The notes beneath the pieces were generated by a model. The model made no database searches, had not been told where the DNA came from, and was given only the letters and a program-made list of their open reading frames with translations. A DNA stretch of 39,517 nt from NCBI GenBank assembly GCA_003427395.1, contig BFEA01000846.1, forward strand, positions 224,792 to 264,308, given 5' to 3'. The position numbers and the translations under genes were made by a program. Below, piece after piece: positions 1-9,325 of this stretch (the stretch's first letter is position 1; every line of letters starts with the position of its first letter). The DNA is from Chara braunii (Eukaryota > Streptophyta > Charophyceae > Charales > Characeae).

Positions 1-140
1 CTCCCGTGGGGGGTTTCAATCGCTCCCCACTGCAATGTCGATCACAGCAGCACATGCTGGCAGGCACCTCACGTCCAACAAGGGGGCCGACAACACAGTC
101 GCCGTCCACCCCTGCCCAGACGGGAGCATTATAAGACCAG

Positions 141-587
141 TCAACTTCCTTCGCTGGAACGATACTCTTGCAGCACCTCACGAACAAAAACTTGTTGCAA
201 CACTTTGCGACGATACTCCTCGAAAGTTCCGAATTGACCCTGCCCTTGCCAATTGTAATTGAGATGAATTAAAACATCCACACACCTCCAAGTGTTCATG
301 CTCGTATTCAATTTCTCTAGTGCTTCCACAATATCTTGAATTTCATGAGAATTGTCAAGATGGGACAAGTGTGCAAGTGTCTTTTTGAGACCAATAGATT
401 CAAGAGAGTCATATATGGCAATGTTAAAATTAGAAGAACTTGGTTGTCCCAAGGGTCCTGTATGGAGCTGCACATGGTCTCTAGATGGTGTAAGGGCGGG
501 CACAACAGAGCTGACAGAAGACGGAGTAGCCGTAGCGGTTGACAAAGCAGAAACAACAATAGAGGTAGTGACAATCGGCATTGACAT
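141..587 (-). CDS. Unrecognised ORF, 148 codons, uncertain
   Basis: I do not recognise this product. The reading frame starts at a true ATG (587-585) and runs 148 codons. Residues 1-55 are rich in Ser, Thr, Val and Pro and look disordered. The rest is more helical, with Leu/Ile-spaced stretches and charged residues, and ends in a polar EEYRRKV-type segment. That layout would fit a retroelement gag-like fragment, but no zinc knuckle or other motif supports this. It lies upstream of the region I assign to LINE-A and on the opposite strand. An overlapping leucine-rich frame (787-317, minus) looks like its shadow. It may be a chance ORF. Confidence 0.25.
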   Translation of the reverse strand: MSMPIVTTSIVVSALSTATATPSSVSSVVPALTPSRDHVQLHTGPLGQPSSSNFNIAIYDSLESIGLKKTLAHLSHLDNSHEIQDIVEALEKLNTSMNTWRCVDVLIHLNYNWQGQGQFGTFEEYRRKVLQQVFVREVLQEYRSSEGS

Positions 588-620
588 ATTGGATGGTGAA
601 GCAAAATCCGCAAAACGTTA

Positions 621-1848
621 AAAATTTGAAGGAGATGCTGCTTGAAGGGGGAGTCTACGGACCGGAGCGGAATGAGGAGCAAAAGAAGCAGCCACAGGAG
701 GAATCCTTTTGAGAAGGTTTTGTATCCTAACATATCTGTGAAATGGTTGAGGAATTGTCCTATGAACGACAGCCTGGGGGATGTCAAGGAGGTGGGGAAT
801 GCGCCCTTTCTCCCGGGCGGGGCCCCGGGGCAACCTCAGGTGGCCCAGTAGGACCGGAAGATGTAGGGACGGGGCGAGATACCGGGTGCGGAGATGCCTG
901 GTGACGTGGGGCACCGACAGCTTCAGGAAGAAAGACCCCGAGGCCTGGCCCAGAATGGACCGGAGAAACAGCCAGCCGCCCAGTCGGGACAGCCGGTGAC
1001 GCCAATCAAAGATATCCAGATGGACGCGTACCAGCGAGCCTGTGGACGGAGGGCAGGGGGACACGAAGGTATGGAGAGGACCCAGCGGGACCAGAAGACG
1101 CCGGAGAATGGAGAGATGAGAGGACAACAGGCAGAGGACCATTTAGAGATTATCGCCCAGCAAGTCCAGCCTAGAGCTGAGGTGAAGACCGTCATCGTAA
1201 TAGAGCACATCGCCATGGAAGTCGATACAGGAGGGGAGCAGGCGGGGGTGGGGCAATGGAGGGAAGGCGAGCAAAGTCAGGGAAGCGCCCCGCAAGGCCA
1301 GCCCCTACAACCGCCACCCTTGGCAGAGGAGCAAGGGGACCATCGGAATGAATGACGGAATGACGGAATGACGAAACCCTAGGAAGGAAGGGAAAGACGG
1401 CGATGTCAACGCAAGGCGCCACAACAGGTGGCTGGTTGTTGGAATGCTCGGAAGCCCTGCCAGAAAGCGGGGAACGAGAGAGGACGGTGGAATCGAGGGG
1501 CGGGGACGCCGCGTGTGGCCGAAGCCGACAACTCGGCCCCGCAGAGCAAACGGAGGGGGATGACAAGGCAACGACGGAGAGGAAAGGGAGGACGACAAAG
1601 CTGCCATGTGACCTGAAGAAAGGTGGCCGGCTACAAGAGTGCTCCGGCTCTGTCTTGGAGGGGATGCCGGAAGGCGAGATGGCGCTGACTCGGGCGAAAG
1701 ACAAGGAACCAAGCAGGACTGTGCCGGGAGTTGCTCCCGGTATGCGAGTGCCCCTGTGGAAGCACAGCGAGACCAGAGTTCCGCGGGTGCCCGACCTCCC
1801 CGGGAAATCAATCGCCCTGCGTGGGGCGGCCAGCAGGGAATCGTCTTG
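621..1848 (+). other. GC-rich region upstream of LINE-A ORF1
   Basis: This stretch is rich in G and purines and is open in several plus-strand frames (for example 894-1355 and 1403-1849). The translations are low-complexity Gly/Arg/Glu/Gln sequence with no recognisable domain and no consistent frame. It most likely represents the LINE-A 5' untranslated region or a badly decayed N-terminal part of ORF1. A short tandem repeat of a 9-bp unit (CGGAATGAC-like) lies at 1345-1372. The 5' end of the LINE is not visible, so the element may begin here or left of the window. Confidence 0.35.
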
Positions 1849-3202
1849 ATGGGAGCGGAACCCCCTAAACGTCCGCCGCAGGAACAGCTGCTTCAGGGTC
1901 TGACTGACCTTCGACTAGAACAACCCCGGCCCCTCCAGCCACAGCGTCAGTCGGCGAGCCATGTTCTGGACCACCGCCAGCTGGAGGCGGCCGCCAGGGA
2001 AGAGCTTGAGTCGCTCTGGGATGACTCCATGCAGGACCCTCAGCGAGGGGCGGGGAGCAAGAAGCGGGGCAGAGCAAGGTGGAAGACGAGGGCGATGGCC
2101 GCATCAGACCAGGACGTCAGTGCATCAGAGGCGGAGCTGGCTAAACGCCAGAGGCCTCTGCTGGACCCTCCTAGGGAGAGCCCCCCCCCTCCCCCCCCCC
2201 CCCCCCATCCGCCACCTCCAGGCCCGGCCCCGCTGGGGCGATTGCAGGAAGAAGATTCCCCTCCATGGTCGGGGCTGGTCCGGGGGGTTGGCGGGGAAAG
2301 ATTTAGCGAGGAGATGGGTCCACCGCAGCTGGGTGAGGGGTGGGCTAACCCCCTGGTCCTGAGTAGTTCGGCGTCCTATCTCTTCCCCCCCCCCCCACCC
2401 TGACCCCGTGCGGCGAAGATTTGATGAGATCGCGCAAATTTAGGTCGATGAGATGGAGCTGATGGAATATCAAAGGGTTGAGGAGGAGGAGGAAGAACCG
2501 GGACCGATCCAGCAGGAGGAAGAAAATCAGGTGTTTAACGATACCCATGCCCGGCGGATGCTTCTACTTGATGGGAAGTTTGACAAGCTTCGCTCGCAAG
2601 GCCGGCTTCAAATCGTCCCTGTGATCATCCGTCTCAGGGAGATCAAGCTACAGATCCTGCTGTGTAAACCTAAAGACAATGAGCACCTCCCTACCATTCC
2701 GTTTCTCAAGTTCACAACCCATCCGTCCATTCAGCAGGCGATCGTGACTGCGGAAAAATGGTTCGGCACCGACTGTGATGTACTGCCAATGAAGGGCGTG
2801 TCGGCAATCCGACTGCTGTTGAAGGCCGATTCGGAGGACAACCTGGGGGCCTACTGCTTTCTTCTTCGAGCTGAGTCCCGAAAGCCTGTGGTTCAAGTGG
2901 CGGACCCCCTGTTCTGCTGGAATGACCTGGAGCCGTTAACATTAGCATTGCCAAATCCAGAGGGGTTGCCCAACCCGGAAGAGACTGCAACCACTTATAA
3001 GGAAACGGTCGAGATCCTCGCTTTGCTCAATAAACGGCTCCCTGAAAACACGCGGTTTACACATCCCTCCTTTATCACGGACCCGGAGACATGGCTCAGA
3101 GGGCCGCGTCAGATAGGCAGGCAGTCGTCACGGATTACGCGGCCCTCCCTGCGTCGGTCGTTCTCTGCTCCGCAGCTGAAGCGCAAATCCATCAAAACAT
3201 GA
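1849..3202 (+). pseudogene. LINE-A ORF1-like protein, frameshifted
   Basis: Probable ORF1 (nucleic-acid-binding partner) of LINE-A, inferred from its position before ORF2. The chosen ATG (1849) opens a frame with a polar, Gln/Pro/Arg-rich N-terminal half, including a KKRGRAR basic patch near 2060 and a Pro-rich run encoded by C tracts. The frame ends at 2403, but the sequence continues in the next frame from the C12 tract at 2385-2396, passes a TAG at 2441-2443, and runs to 3202. The C-terminal half is better conserved in character: an acidic patch (EEEEEEPGP), then a mixed alpha/beta-like region of about 200 residues ending in a basic tail. I see no RRM, CCHC or coiled-coil signature. ORF1 identity is inferred from context. 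Confidence 0.5.
2181..2396 (+). repeat. Two homopolymeric C tracts within ORF1
   Basis: C9-T-C16 occupies 2181-2206 and C12 occupies 2385-2396. The first encodes the proline run. The second coincides with the point where the ORF1 frame must shift by one base to stay open. Tract-length change is the simplest cause of the frameshift. Confidence 0.8.
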
Positions 3203-4195
3203 GGGAATCGGCTCAGGAAGGTCTACTGGGGATGCTGCGAAGAAGGGAACCGAGGTGGGCGAGATCGGCCTCGGCAGCAAGGTAAGAACTCTCTACGTTG
3301 TGCAACGGCATGTGTGATAGACCGGTGACAATAGTGAGCTAGTAGGATAGCGAATAGTTGAAGTTGACTTGAGGCGGGATAGAGAGAGACGGGATTTGAG
3401 GGATTTGCGCCGCTGTAAATTACCGTGGAATGGTCGTTCGTAGCACGGGAGCATTTCGAAGTAACTCTGCTCCGTGGATCTCGATGGGACGGCGAGAACT
3501 CTTGACGTTGTGTAATGGCATGTGCGATTGACTGAAGGGAATAGTAAGTTGGTAGGCTAGTGATAGCTGAAGTCGACTTGAGTTGGGATAGAGCGTGGGG
3601 ATTCGAGGGAATTGCTACGCTGTAAAATATCGTGGAACGGATGTTTGGTCAACTAGATAGCATGGGTGACCCCTTCGCGTGGTGCAATGAAACTGAATTC
3701 GTAACAATCGGATATGGGGCACCTGGTAGGAAGGGGCATCCCTACAGGAGGCGCAATGGAAGGGAGGTGAACGAGAGAGAGGGGGGAAGGGCACGCTCCA
3801 CTATTAATACCGGAGACTGTGAATGACAGAGAGAGGGGGAAGGGTACTCAGTAGTTCTGGATAGCTTTTTGTGTTGTAATTGGCCCCCGCGCTGGGAGAG
3901 TTGGCGGCTGCAAGTGAGCCACGTCACGCCCCTCTCAGCACCGGTGCCAGCTGACTCAGGGACCAGCAAAGGGTAGGGGTAGGGGGTAGACTGCACTAAT
4001 AACTCTGTAGGCGGTTCTTCTGCATGAGCATGGTCCCATTTTGCCAGTTAACACTTGAGGGGAATATGGAAGGCATGTGTGACCTTTGTCAGGTGTGTGC
4101 CAGTTGTTGAATTTTGTGGCCGTTTGAGGGAAGTCTGTGAGAAATGTTTGATAAGACACTGGTTGTGTTATTCGCGCCTTACCCTCCATAGCAAT
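3203..4195 (+). other. Spacer between ORF1 and ORF2 of LINE-A
   Basis: About 1 kb without a convincing ORF. It holds a diverged tandem duplication (3282-3645) and, at 3281-3289, a sequence resembling a plant 5' splice donor (AG then GTAAGAACT) just after the ORF1 region. The rest is purine-rich with no recognised domain. A spacer this long contrasts with LINE-B, where ORF1 and ORF2 overlap. Confidence 0.5.
3282..3645 (+). repeat. Diverged tandem duplication, period about 209 bp
   Basis: Copy 1 starts at about 3284 (AAGAACTCTCTACGTTGTG) and copy 2 at about 3493 (GAGAACTCTTGACGTTGTG). Both continue through a GGCATGTG block, an AGTTGACTTGAG-like block, and a CGCTGTAAA...CGTGGAA block in the same order. 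By eye the copies are about three-quarters identical, so the duplication is old. They lie in the ORF1-ORF2 spacer. Confidence 0.7.
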
Positions 4196-7100
4196 ATGAC
4201 ACAGTTGCTGCGAATCGCATTGTTGAATGTAAGAGGGCTGGGGGAGGCCTCATTTAGCCCTAAATGGAAAGAAATTAAGGGATTGGTGGACCGTGATCGA
4301 ATTCAACTCCTCTGTTTGTGAGAAACTAAATTGTCTGAACACAGACTAAAAGAAGGGGAGTTGCCACCGATCACGGCGAGCCTTCGAGCACGCTTTCAGC
4401 TTTGGGCGCCGGCCGAAGGCACGGGCGGGGGGGTGGCCATCCTTTGCACTAAGTACTTTAAGGCCGAAATCCGGGATTTCTTTGCTGACACACAGGGTCG
4501 CTGGGCATGGGTATACATAGACTTGGCCGGTGAGCGCATCCTTCTTGCAACAGTTTACGCCCCCCCGCAGCTTAGAGCCAAATGTCAATTCTGGATCGCG
4601 TTCCCTGTTCATATCCCCGAGGGGGACAGACTGATCTTGATTGGTGATTTTAACACGATAGTAGACCCGCCCTCGCGATCCACCCACCGGGCCCCCTACT
4701 CGTCTGATGCACTTGCCATGATAAACTCTCTGACCACCCTGGGCCTGCAGGATGCATTCAGGATGCTCTTGCCCCATGAGAAAGGAGTCACATGGATCGG
4801 GCCGGCGCTTAAAACCCGAAGCCGGATCGACATGGCCTGGCTGTCGTAGGCTGCCATGCTTTGTCTGCTCGACTTTAGTCTCATCCCGGTGGTCCGTTCG
4901 GACCACAAGATGATTACCCTTGCCCTGGCACTCCCCACTGCACTGCACACTAGGCCCCCCCCCTCTACTGTCCCGGGGTGGATCTTTCCAGACGAGCGCT
5001 ACTGCAACATAGCAAAGCAGCACTGGCTTTATTGGACACAGCTTCGGCACCCGGACCAATCGGCCCTCCAGTGGTTGACGGATGGAACGGCGGCCTTGGC
5101 CAGATTACTCAAGCAGGCGGTGCTCGCGTCTAAGCGGGCGAGGCGGCTGACAGCAGAAGCCTTCATTACTAGGGCACTGGAACTCGGCGATGACCCGCCA
5201 GCAGAAGAAGGGGAGGAGGAATGGTGGATGCAGTGGGCGGCGCTGCAGGTGGAATGGGAGGAATGGCAGATCAATGACGCGGAATCGTGGGGTTTGAGGA
5301 ACAAAGCGCGATGGACAGTTGCGGTGGGGCGTATGACGAAGACCTTTTTTCGACGACTCCACTCCAGTCGGCCGGCCTCCACTATGATGACACTCCAGGA
5401 TCCATTTCAAGAGGATGGGCCGCTTGCTGATAATACTCAGAGCATCTTGCGGTTCGCCCATGACTATTACTCTTACCTGCTGACTGAAGAGCGATCATGG
5501 ACACCGGACGAAATTGCAACAGCCTCGGCCCCGACGATCTGGCATAAGACCACTGCAACGTTGACTGACTCAGACCAGCGGGACCTGGACGAACCGATCA
5601 CTGAGTAGGAGATCGGCGACGCGGTGGCTGCTATGCCTTCAGGGAAAGCTCCGGGACCATCAAAGCCTGCCTCCACGCCCTTTTGCCGCACTTGCTGGAA
5701 AGTTTCAACGATGTCTGGCAGGGAGTCAAACCCCTCCCTGAGGAGTTTGGCCTGGCCACCATCATCCTGGTACATAAAAAGGGGCCCCCCAAGGAGATTC
5801 GCAATTGGCGGCCCATCTCTCTGTTGTCTGCCTCATATAAGCTGCTGGCTAAGATCCTGGTGAACCGCTTGGCATGTAAGCTGCCTCAGATCGTTGACTC
5901 TACGCAAACAGGCTTCATTCCGGGACGGCAGATTCTCACTAATATCTTGCTGGCACGGGAGATAGTATGGCACGCCCCGAGCCATGACCCGCCCCTGGCG
6001 TTCGTTCGTCTTGTTGGACTTCGAGAAAGCGTACGATAGAGTCTCCTGGCCATTTTTGCTTGAAGGCCTGAGTCGGCGGCGGATCGGCCCGAGATTCCTC
6101 TCCATGGTGAAGTGCCTCCTGGCCTCGGCGGCGTCTCGACTCCTTATTAACGGTTACTTGTGGGCCCCGATTGCTGTTACGCGCTCAGTGCGCCAAGGCT
6201 GCCCCCTGTCCCCGGCATTATATGCACTCTACATCAAACATCTACATGACATGCTTAGAGCGGACGAGGACCTGGTGGGGCTACCACTTCCGAGAGGCAG
6301 GCAACTCAAATCATCAGCTTTTGCGGACGACACGGGCGCGGTCACTGCAACCACGCCAGCTAGTGTCACTGCACTGCGAAACCAGGTGGCCACCTTTGAG
6401 GAATTTGCAGGCGCTCGCATGAACTGGCACAAATCTGTCTCGCTGGTGCCGGACCTCACCGCAGCTCCCCTATTCCAGGGGATGCGTGTTCAGCCGATGT
6501 CAGAAACGGCAACCTACCTGGGCATCGACCTCCCTGAGGCCCTCACCGCCGGGTCCCAGATGGAGCAGCTCATGAAGAAGGTGGCCACGCGACTTGCTCT
6601 CTGCGGAAGAACGGTGGACGCTGGGATATTTGATAGAGTGCTCTTGGCGAACACAGCGGCCTCTGCGATGCTCTGGTATGCAGCCCCTGTGTCAACCCCG
6701 GGCCCGGTCCCTCAGCGGGAATACCGGAGTGCGCTCTCCAAGTTCATCTGGAAGAACGATCCGTTCGCCCCGCATGTCATTCATCGGGTTTCTTGGCGCA
6801 AGCTCATTCAACCGAAAGCAGGCGGAGGACTGGGCCTGATCGACCCGGCCACCCAGATTCAGGCCGTGCAGCTGCGCACGGTCCACTGGCTCCTTTTGGA
6901 GCAAGACCACGCTCCCTAGAAAATCCTGACGCTACAGACCATGGCGGAGTCTGCCCGACTGCACCCGACAGACATGGAGCTCGCCCTGGTCCAACCGGCC
7001 ATCCTCACAGAGCTTAAAAGAGGCGCTTTGTGGTCCCCGTTTCTAAAGATGTGGCGGGACTTGGCCCCGCTGGAGCTCAAACCGCCGGAGTCGACGCACC

Positions 7101-8458
7101 AAGTCCTCCAGCAGCCCCTGTTTGGCAATCCGTCGATTCGGGACAACAACGGTGAGCAGTTCCCTTCGGTCGGGCCCAAGGGTGCCTTCGGTAAAGCCTG
7201 GCTTAAAGCTGGGGTGGCGAGAATTGCAAACCTCTGGGACCAACAGACCAGAGACTGGCAGCAGGAGGCGGCGGTGCTCAAGCAACATGATGGCCAAACG
7301 CATAAGAAGGAACGGCTACAAGGCATCAAACGGGCGATTCCGGGGGCATGGGTGGACTCTCTTCGCACGATGCAGCGGTTTGATATGGAATGGGTGACTC
7401 TCAGCTCTGAAGACCCGGTCCGCTGGCTATTTCAGATCAAGGCGCAGGTCGACGAAACTTGGTTAGTGGCCGAAGCCTGGGAAACCCCCCCCTCCGACTT
7501 CGCCCCTGGTCAACCCTTGATCCGCGCCCCGGCTAGGGACGGGTGGCTCCCCCGGGACCTTGTCAGATCCGTCTCAGTGGTCACGGACAGGAAAGGCCTC
7601 GCCCGGACCACCCACCGTGCCTTCTGCCCGGAGCGGCGCCCGGCTCAGCTGGCGGTCGACCCGGCTATGTGGACCTGGAGGAGACAAGGCCTCCAGCGCC
7701 GCAACCTCCCGCTGCACCAGGTATTCACCAAAGGAATCTACAGAACGTTGTCGGCGCCCTATCGAATGGATCAGGAACTCCAGTACCGCTGGGCCAGATG
7801 AGGCTGGTTGAAGGGAACCTCCACTATCAAGTGGACTCCTGCTGCATGGAAGTCCATGGCCAGCCGCTTCCAAACGCTCCCTAACCTCAAGCATGCAGGG
7901 CTCCTCTGGTTAAACATTCACCTGGCGCTCCCGACGAACCAGTGGCTCGCGAAGCGCTCATCACACTCGGACGGGCAGTGCCCACATTGTGCTGCAGAAT
8001 GTGAGGACATCCCCCACCTGTGGTGTGGGTGCCCCCCGCAACAGCAGTTCTGGCAATGGTGGAAGCAGGAGATGGGGGGAGACTATGCCCAGATGCCTCC
8101 AGACGAGTGGACCGACTGTCTGTTGGTCGGCCCGGCTCTTCGGAACCCCCCTATCCGAGGCCTGCGGGCGTATGCTATTGAGGTTATTCGAGAGGCCTTT
8201 CCAGGTGCGGCCAGGGCTCTCAGGACCCGCCTCATCTTTCAACAGCGCCCGCCTTCCTTCACGGCCTTGAGAGCTATGACCCTCGCTAACCTCCGCACAA
8301 CGATCGCAGCTGACGTCAAACAGAAAGCGCCGATGGCGTGGCCCCTGCTCCAGCAAACGTGGGCGGCATACGCCAAACTTGTTCTTATTCACGACCAGCC
8401 TGGGGCCTGGGCCTGGATCCCTGACGTAGGGACCGACCTTCCGGAGGAATCACAGTGA
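4196..8458 (+). pseudogene. LINE-A ORF2: endonuclease-reverse transcriptase, broken
   Basis: ORF2 polyprotein that would nick target DNA and copy the LINE RNA. The ATG at 4196 is followed by an APE-type endonuclease (NVRGLG, ETK at 4322, VYAPP, GDFN at 4642-4653, SRID, SDH at 4898-4906). The reverse transcriptase follows: SGKAPGP at about 5640, NWRPISL, LLDFEKAYDRV near 6010, a QGCPLSP block, and catalytic FADD at 6320-6331. The C-terminal zf-RVT knuckle begins with CPHC at 7979-7990 and continues with HLWCGC. In-frame stops lie at 4319-4321, 4847-4849, 5606-5608, 6917-6919 and 7799-7801. The frame shifts at about 5655-5683 and back at about 5985-6010. Full domain length survives, which suggests a fairly young death. 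The endonuclease and polymerase residues themselves look intact. Confidence 0.9.
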
Positions 8459-8755
8459 CCGCCCGCCGCCACGTGAACAGGACTAGGAGGGACATCGGAT
8501 GGGCGACCAGAAAGCCCTTCAGCCCGATAGCTGGTATAGTGGCCAGTGGGCGTGTTGTACTGATAGATTCTGTGGCAAAGGGCAGAGGACGCATGCCCCC
8601 ATAGAGACTTGTGTGCCGCTAGGGCGCGAATAGATTAGACGACATTTGGGACTCCAGGTAGAGTTGTTGGTGTCAGCGTGGGAATAGTTATGGCACTATG
8701 GGAGGGGGATTACGTGAGCGTAACTGATTAGATGGGTTGTGTGGGATCGATACTG

Positions 8756-8911
8756 TGATAGCTGGCAGCGGTTGTAAGGCCCTGAAATCGAAATGTTTGT
8801 TCCCCTTGGAAGCGAATGCCCCAGATGGGAATTGTGTCAGTTGGCAAAGGCCGTCAGGCCCCGAAATGGAAATTTTTGTCTTGCTTGGTAGCGAATAGAT
8901 GCGTCTAGGTA
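8756..8911 (+). repeat. Diverged tandem duplication in the LINE-A 3' region, period about 77 bp
   Basis: Two adjacent copies share, in order, GATAGCTGG/GTCAGTTGG, AAGGCC.T.AGGCCC, CGAAAT.GAAAT.TTTGT and TTGG.AGCGAAT. The second copy is offset by about 77 bp. This may be a structured part of the LINE 3' end, but function is not visible. Confidence 0.6.
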
Positions 8912-9253
8912 GTTAACTGCGCCTTGAGGGCGTGAACAGGGTGGATGATTGATATCGTATTTTCTCGGGGGGAGTGAGGGGCTTGCCTCTTGGCATTGCA
9001 GGTTCCACCGCCCCTGATAACCCCTTCTGTGACTGGGTGTTAACGCTTCCCGACAGAAGGGGCCTCAGAGGCAGCCAACCTGAACCTGTGCCCTCAGGCA
9101 AACCCTCCCGCAGGCGCCACTGCCTTTGGGCAATGGTGAGACCCCCGTTTCCTCTTCTATTTGCTCATCTTTACCTGTACTCTGGGACGGTGGGACCGAT
9201 TCCCAGCAGGTGTTGCTCCCCACCAACAGACAGGAGCCCTCCCCCTGGTGCTA

Positions 9254-9291
9254 CCGATAGTTGCTCTTACCACTATCGTTAGCACTATCGG
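9254..9291 (+). other. Stem-loop immediately before the LINE-A A tail
   Basis: CCGATAGT (9254-9261) pairs with ACTATCGG (9284-9291), with a further ACTATCG in the loop. It lies 12 bp before the A tail. Many LINEs and SINEs carry a 3' hairpin recognised by their reverse transcriptase. That role is inferred here from position only. Confidence 0.5.
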
Positions 9292-9303
9292 GGGATGTTT
9301 GAT

Positions 9304-9325
9304 AAAAAAAAAAAAAAAAAAAAAA
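9304..9325 (+). other. Poly(A) tail of LINE-A
   Basis: An uninterrupted run of 22 A residues marks the 3' terminus of LINE-A. The next base begins satellite sequence (GACTCACGAAAAATC), so the insertion junction is exact. Confidence 0.9.

Larger units (their letters stand above)
8459..9303 (+). other. LINE-A 3' untranslated region
   Basis: About 845 bp between the ORF2 stop and the A tail with no convincing ORF. It contains a diverged tandem duplication (8756-8911) and a terminal stem-loop (9254-9291) just before the tail. Confidence 0.65.
1849..9325 (+). mobile_element. LINE-A: degraded L1-type non-LTR retrotransposon
   Basis: A non-LTR retrotransposon in plus orientation: ORF1, a spacer of about 1 kb, ORF2 (endonuclease, reverse transcriptase, zinc knuckle), a 3' untranslated region and a 22-base A tail. 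Order and motifs match plant L1-type elements that use target-primed reverse transcription. Both ORFs carry stops and frameshifts, so the copy is dead. The A tail directly abuts satellite at 9326. The satellite does not reappear on the left within the window, so the 5' boundary is unknown and 1849 is only the earliest plausible ORF1 start. LINE-B at 27697-35864 is a diverged relative in the opposite orientation. Confidence 0.85.

Noticed and set aside
317-1216. Minus-strand ORFs such as 787-317 and 1142-618
   Set aside because: Leucine- or Pro/Ser-rich translations opposite GC-rich sequence, mutually overlapping, with no motif. Treated as shadows.
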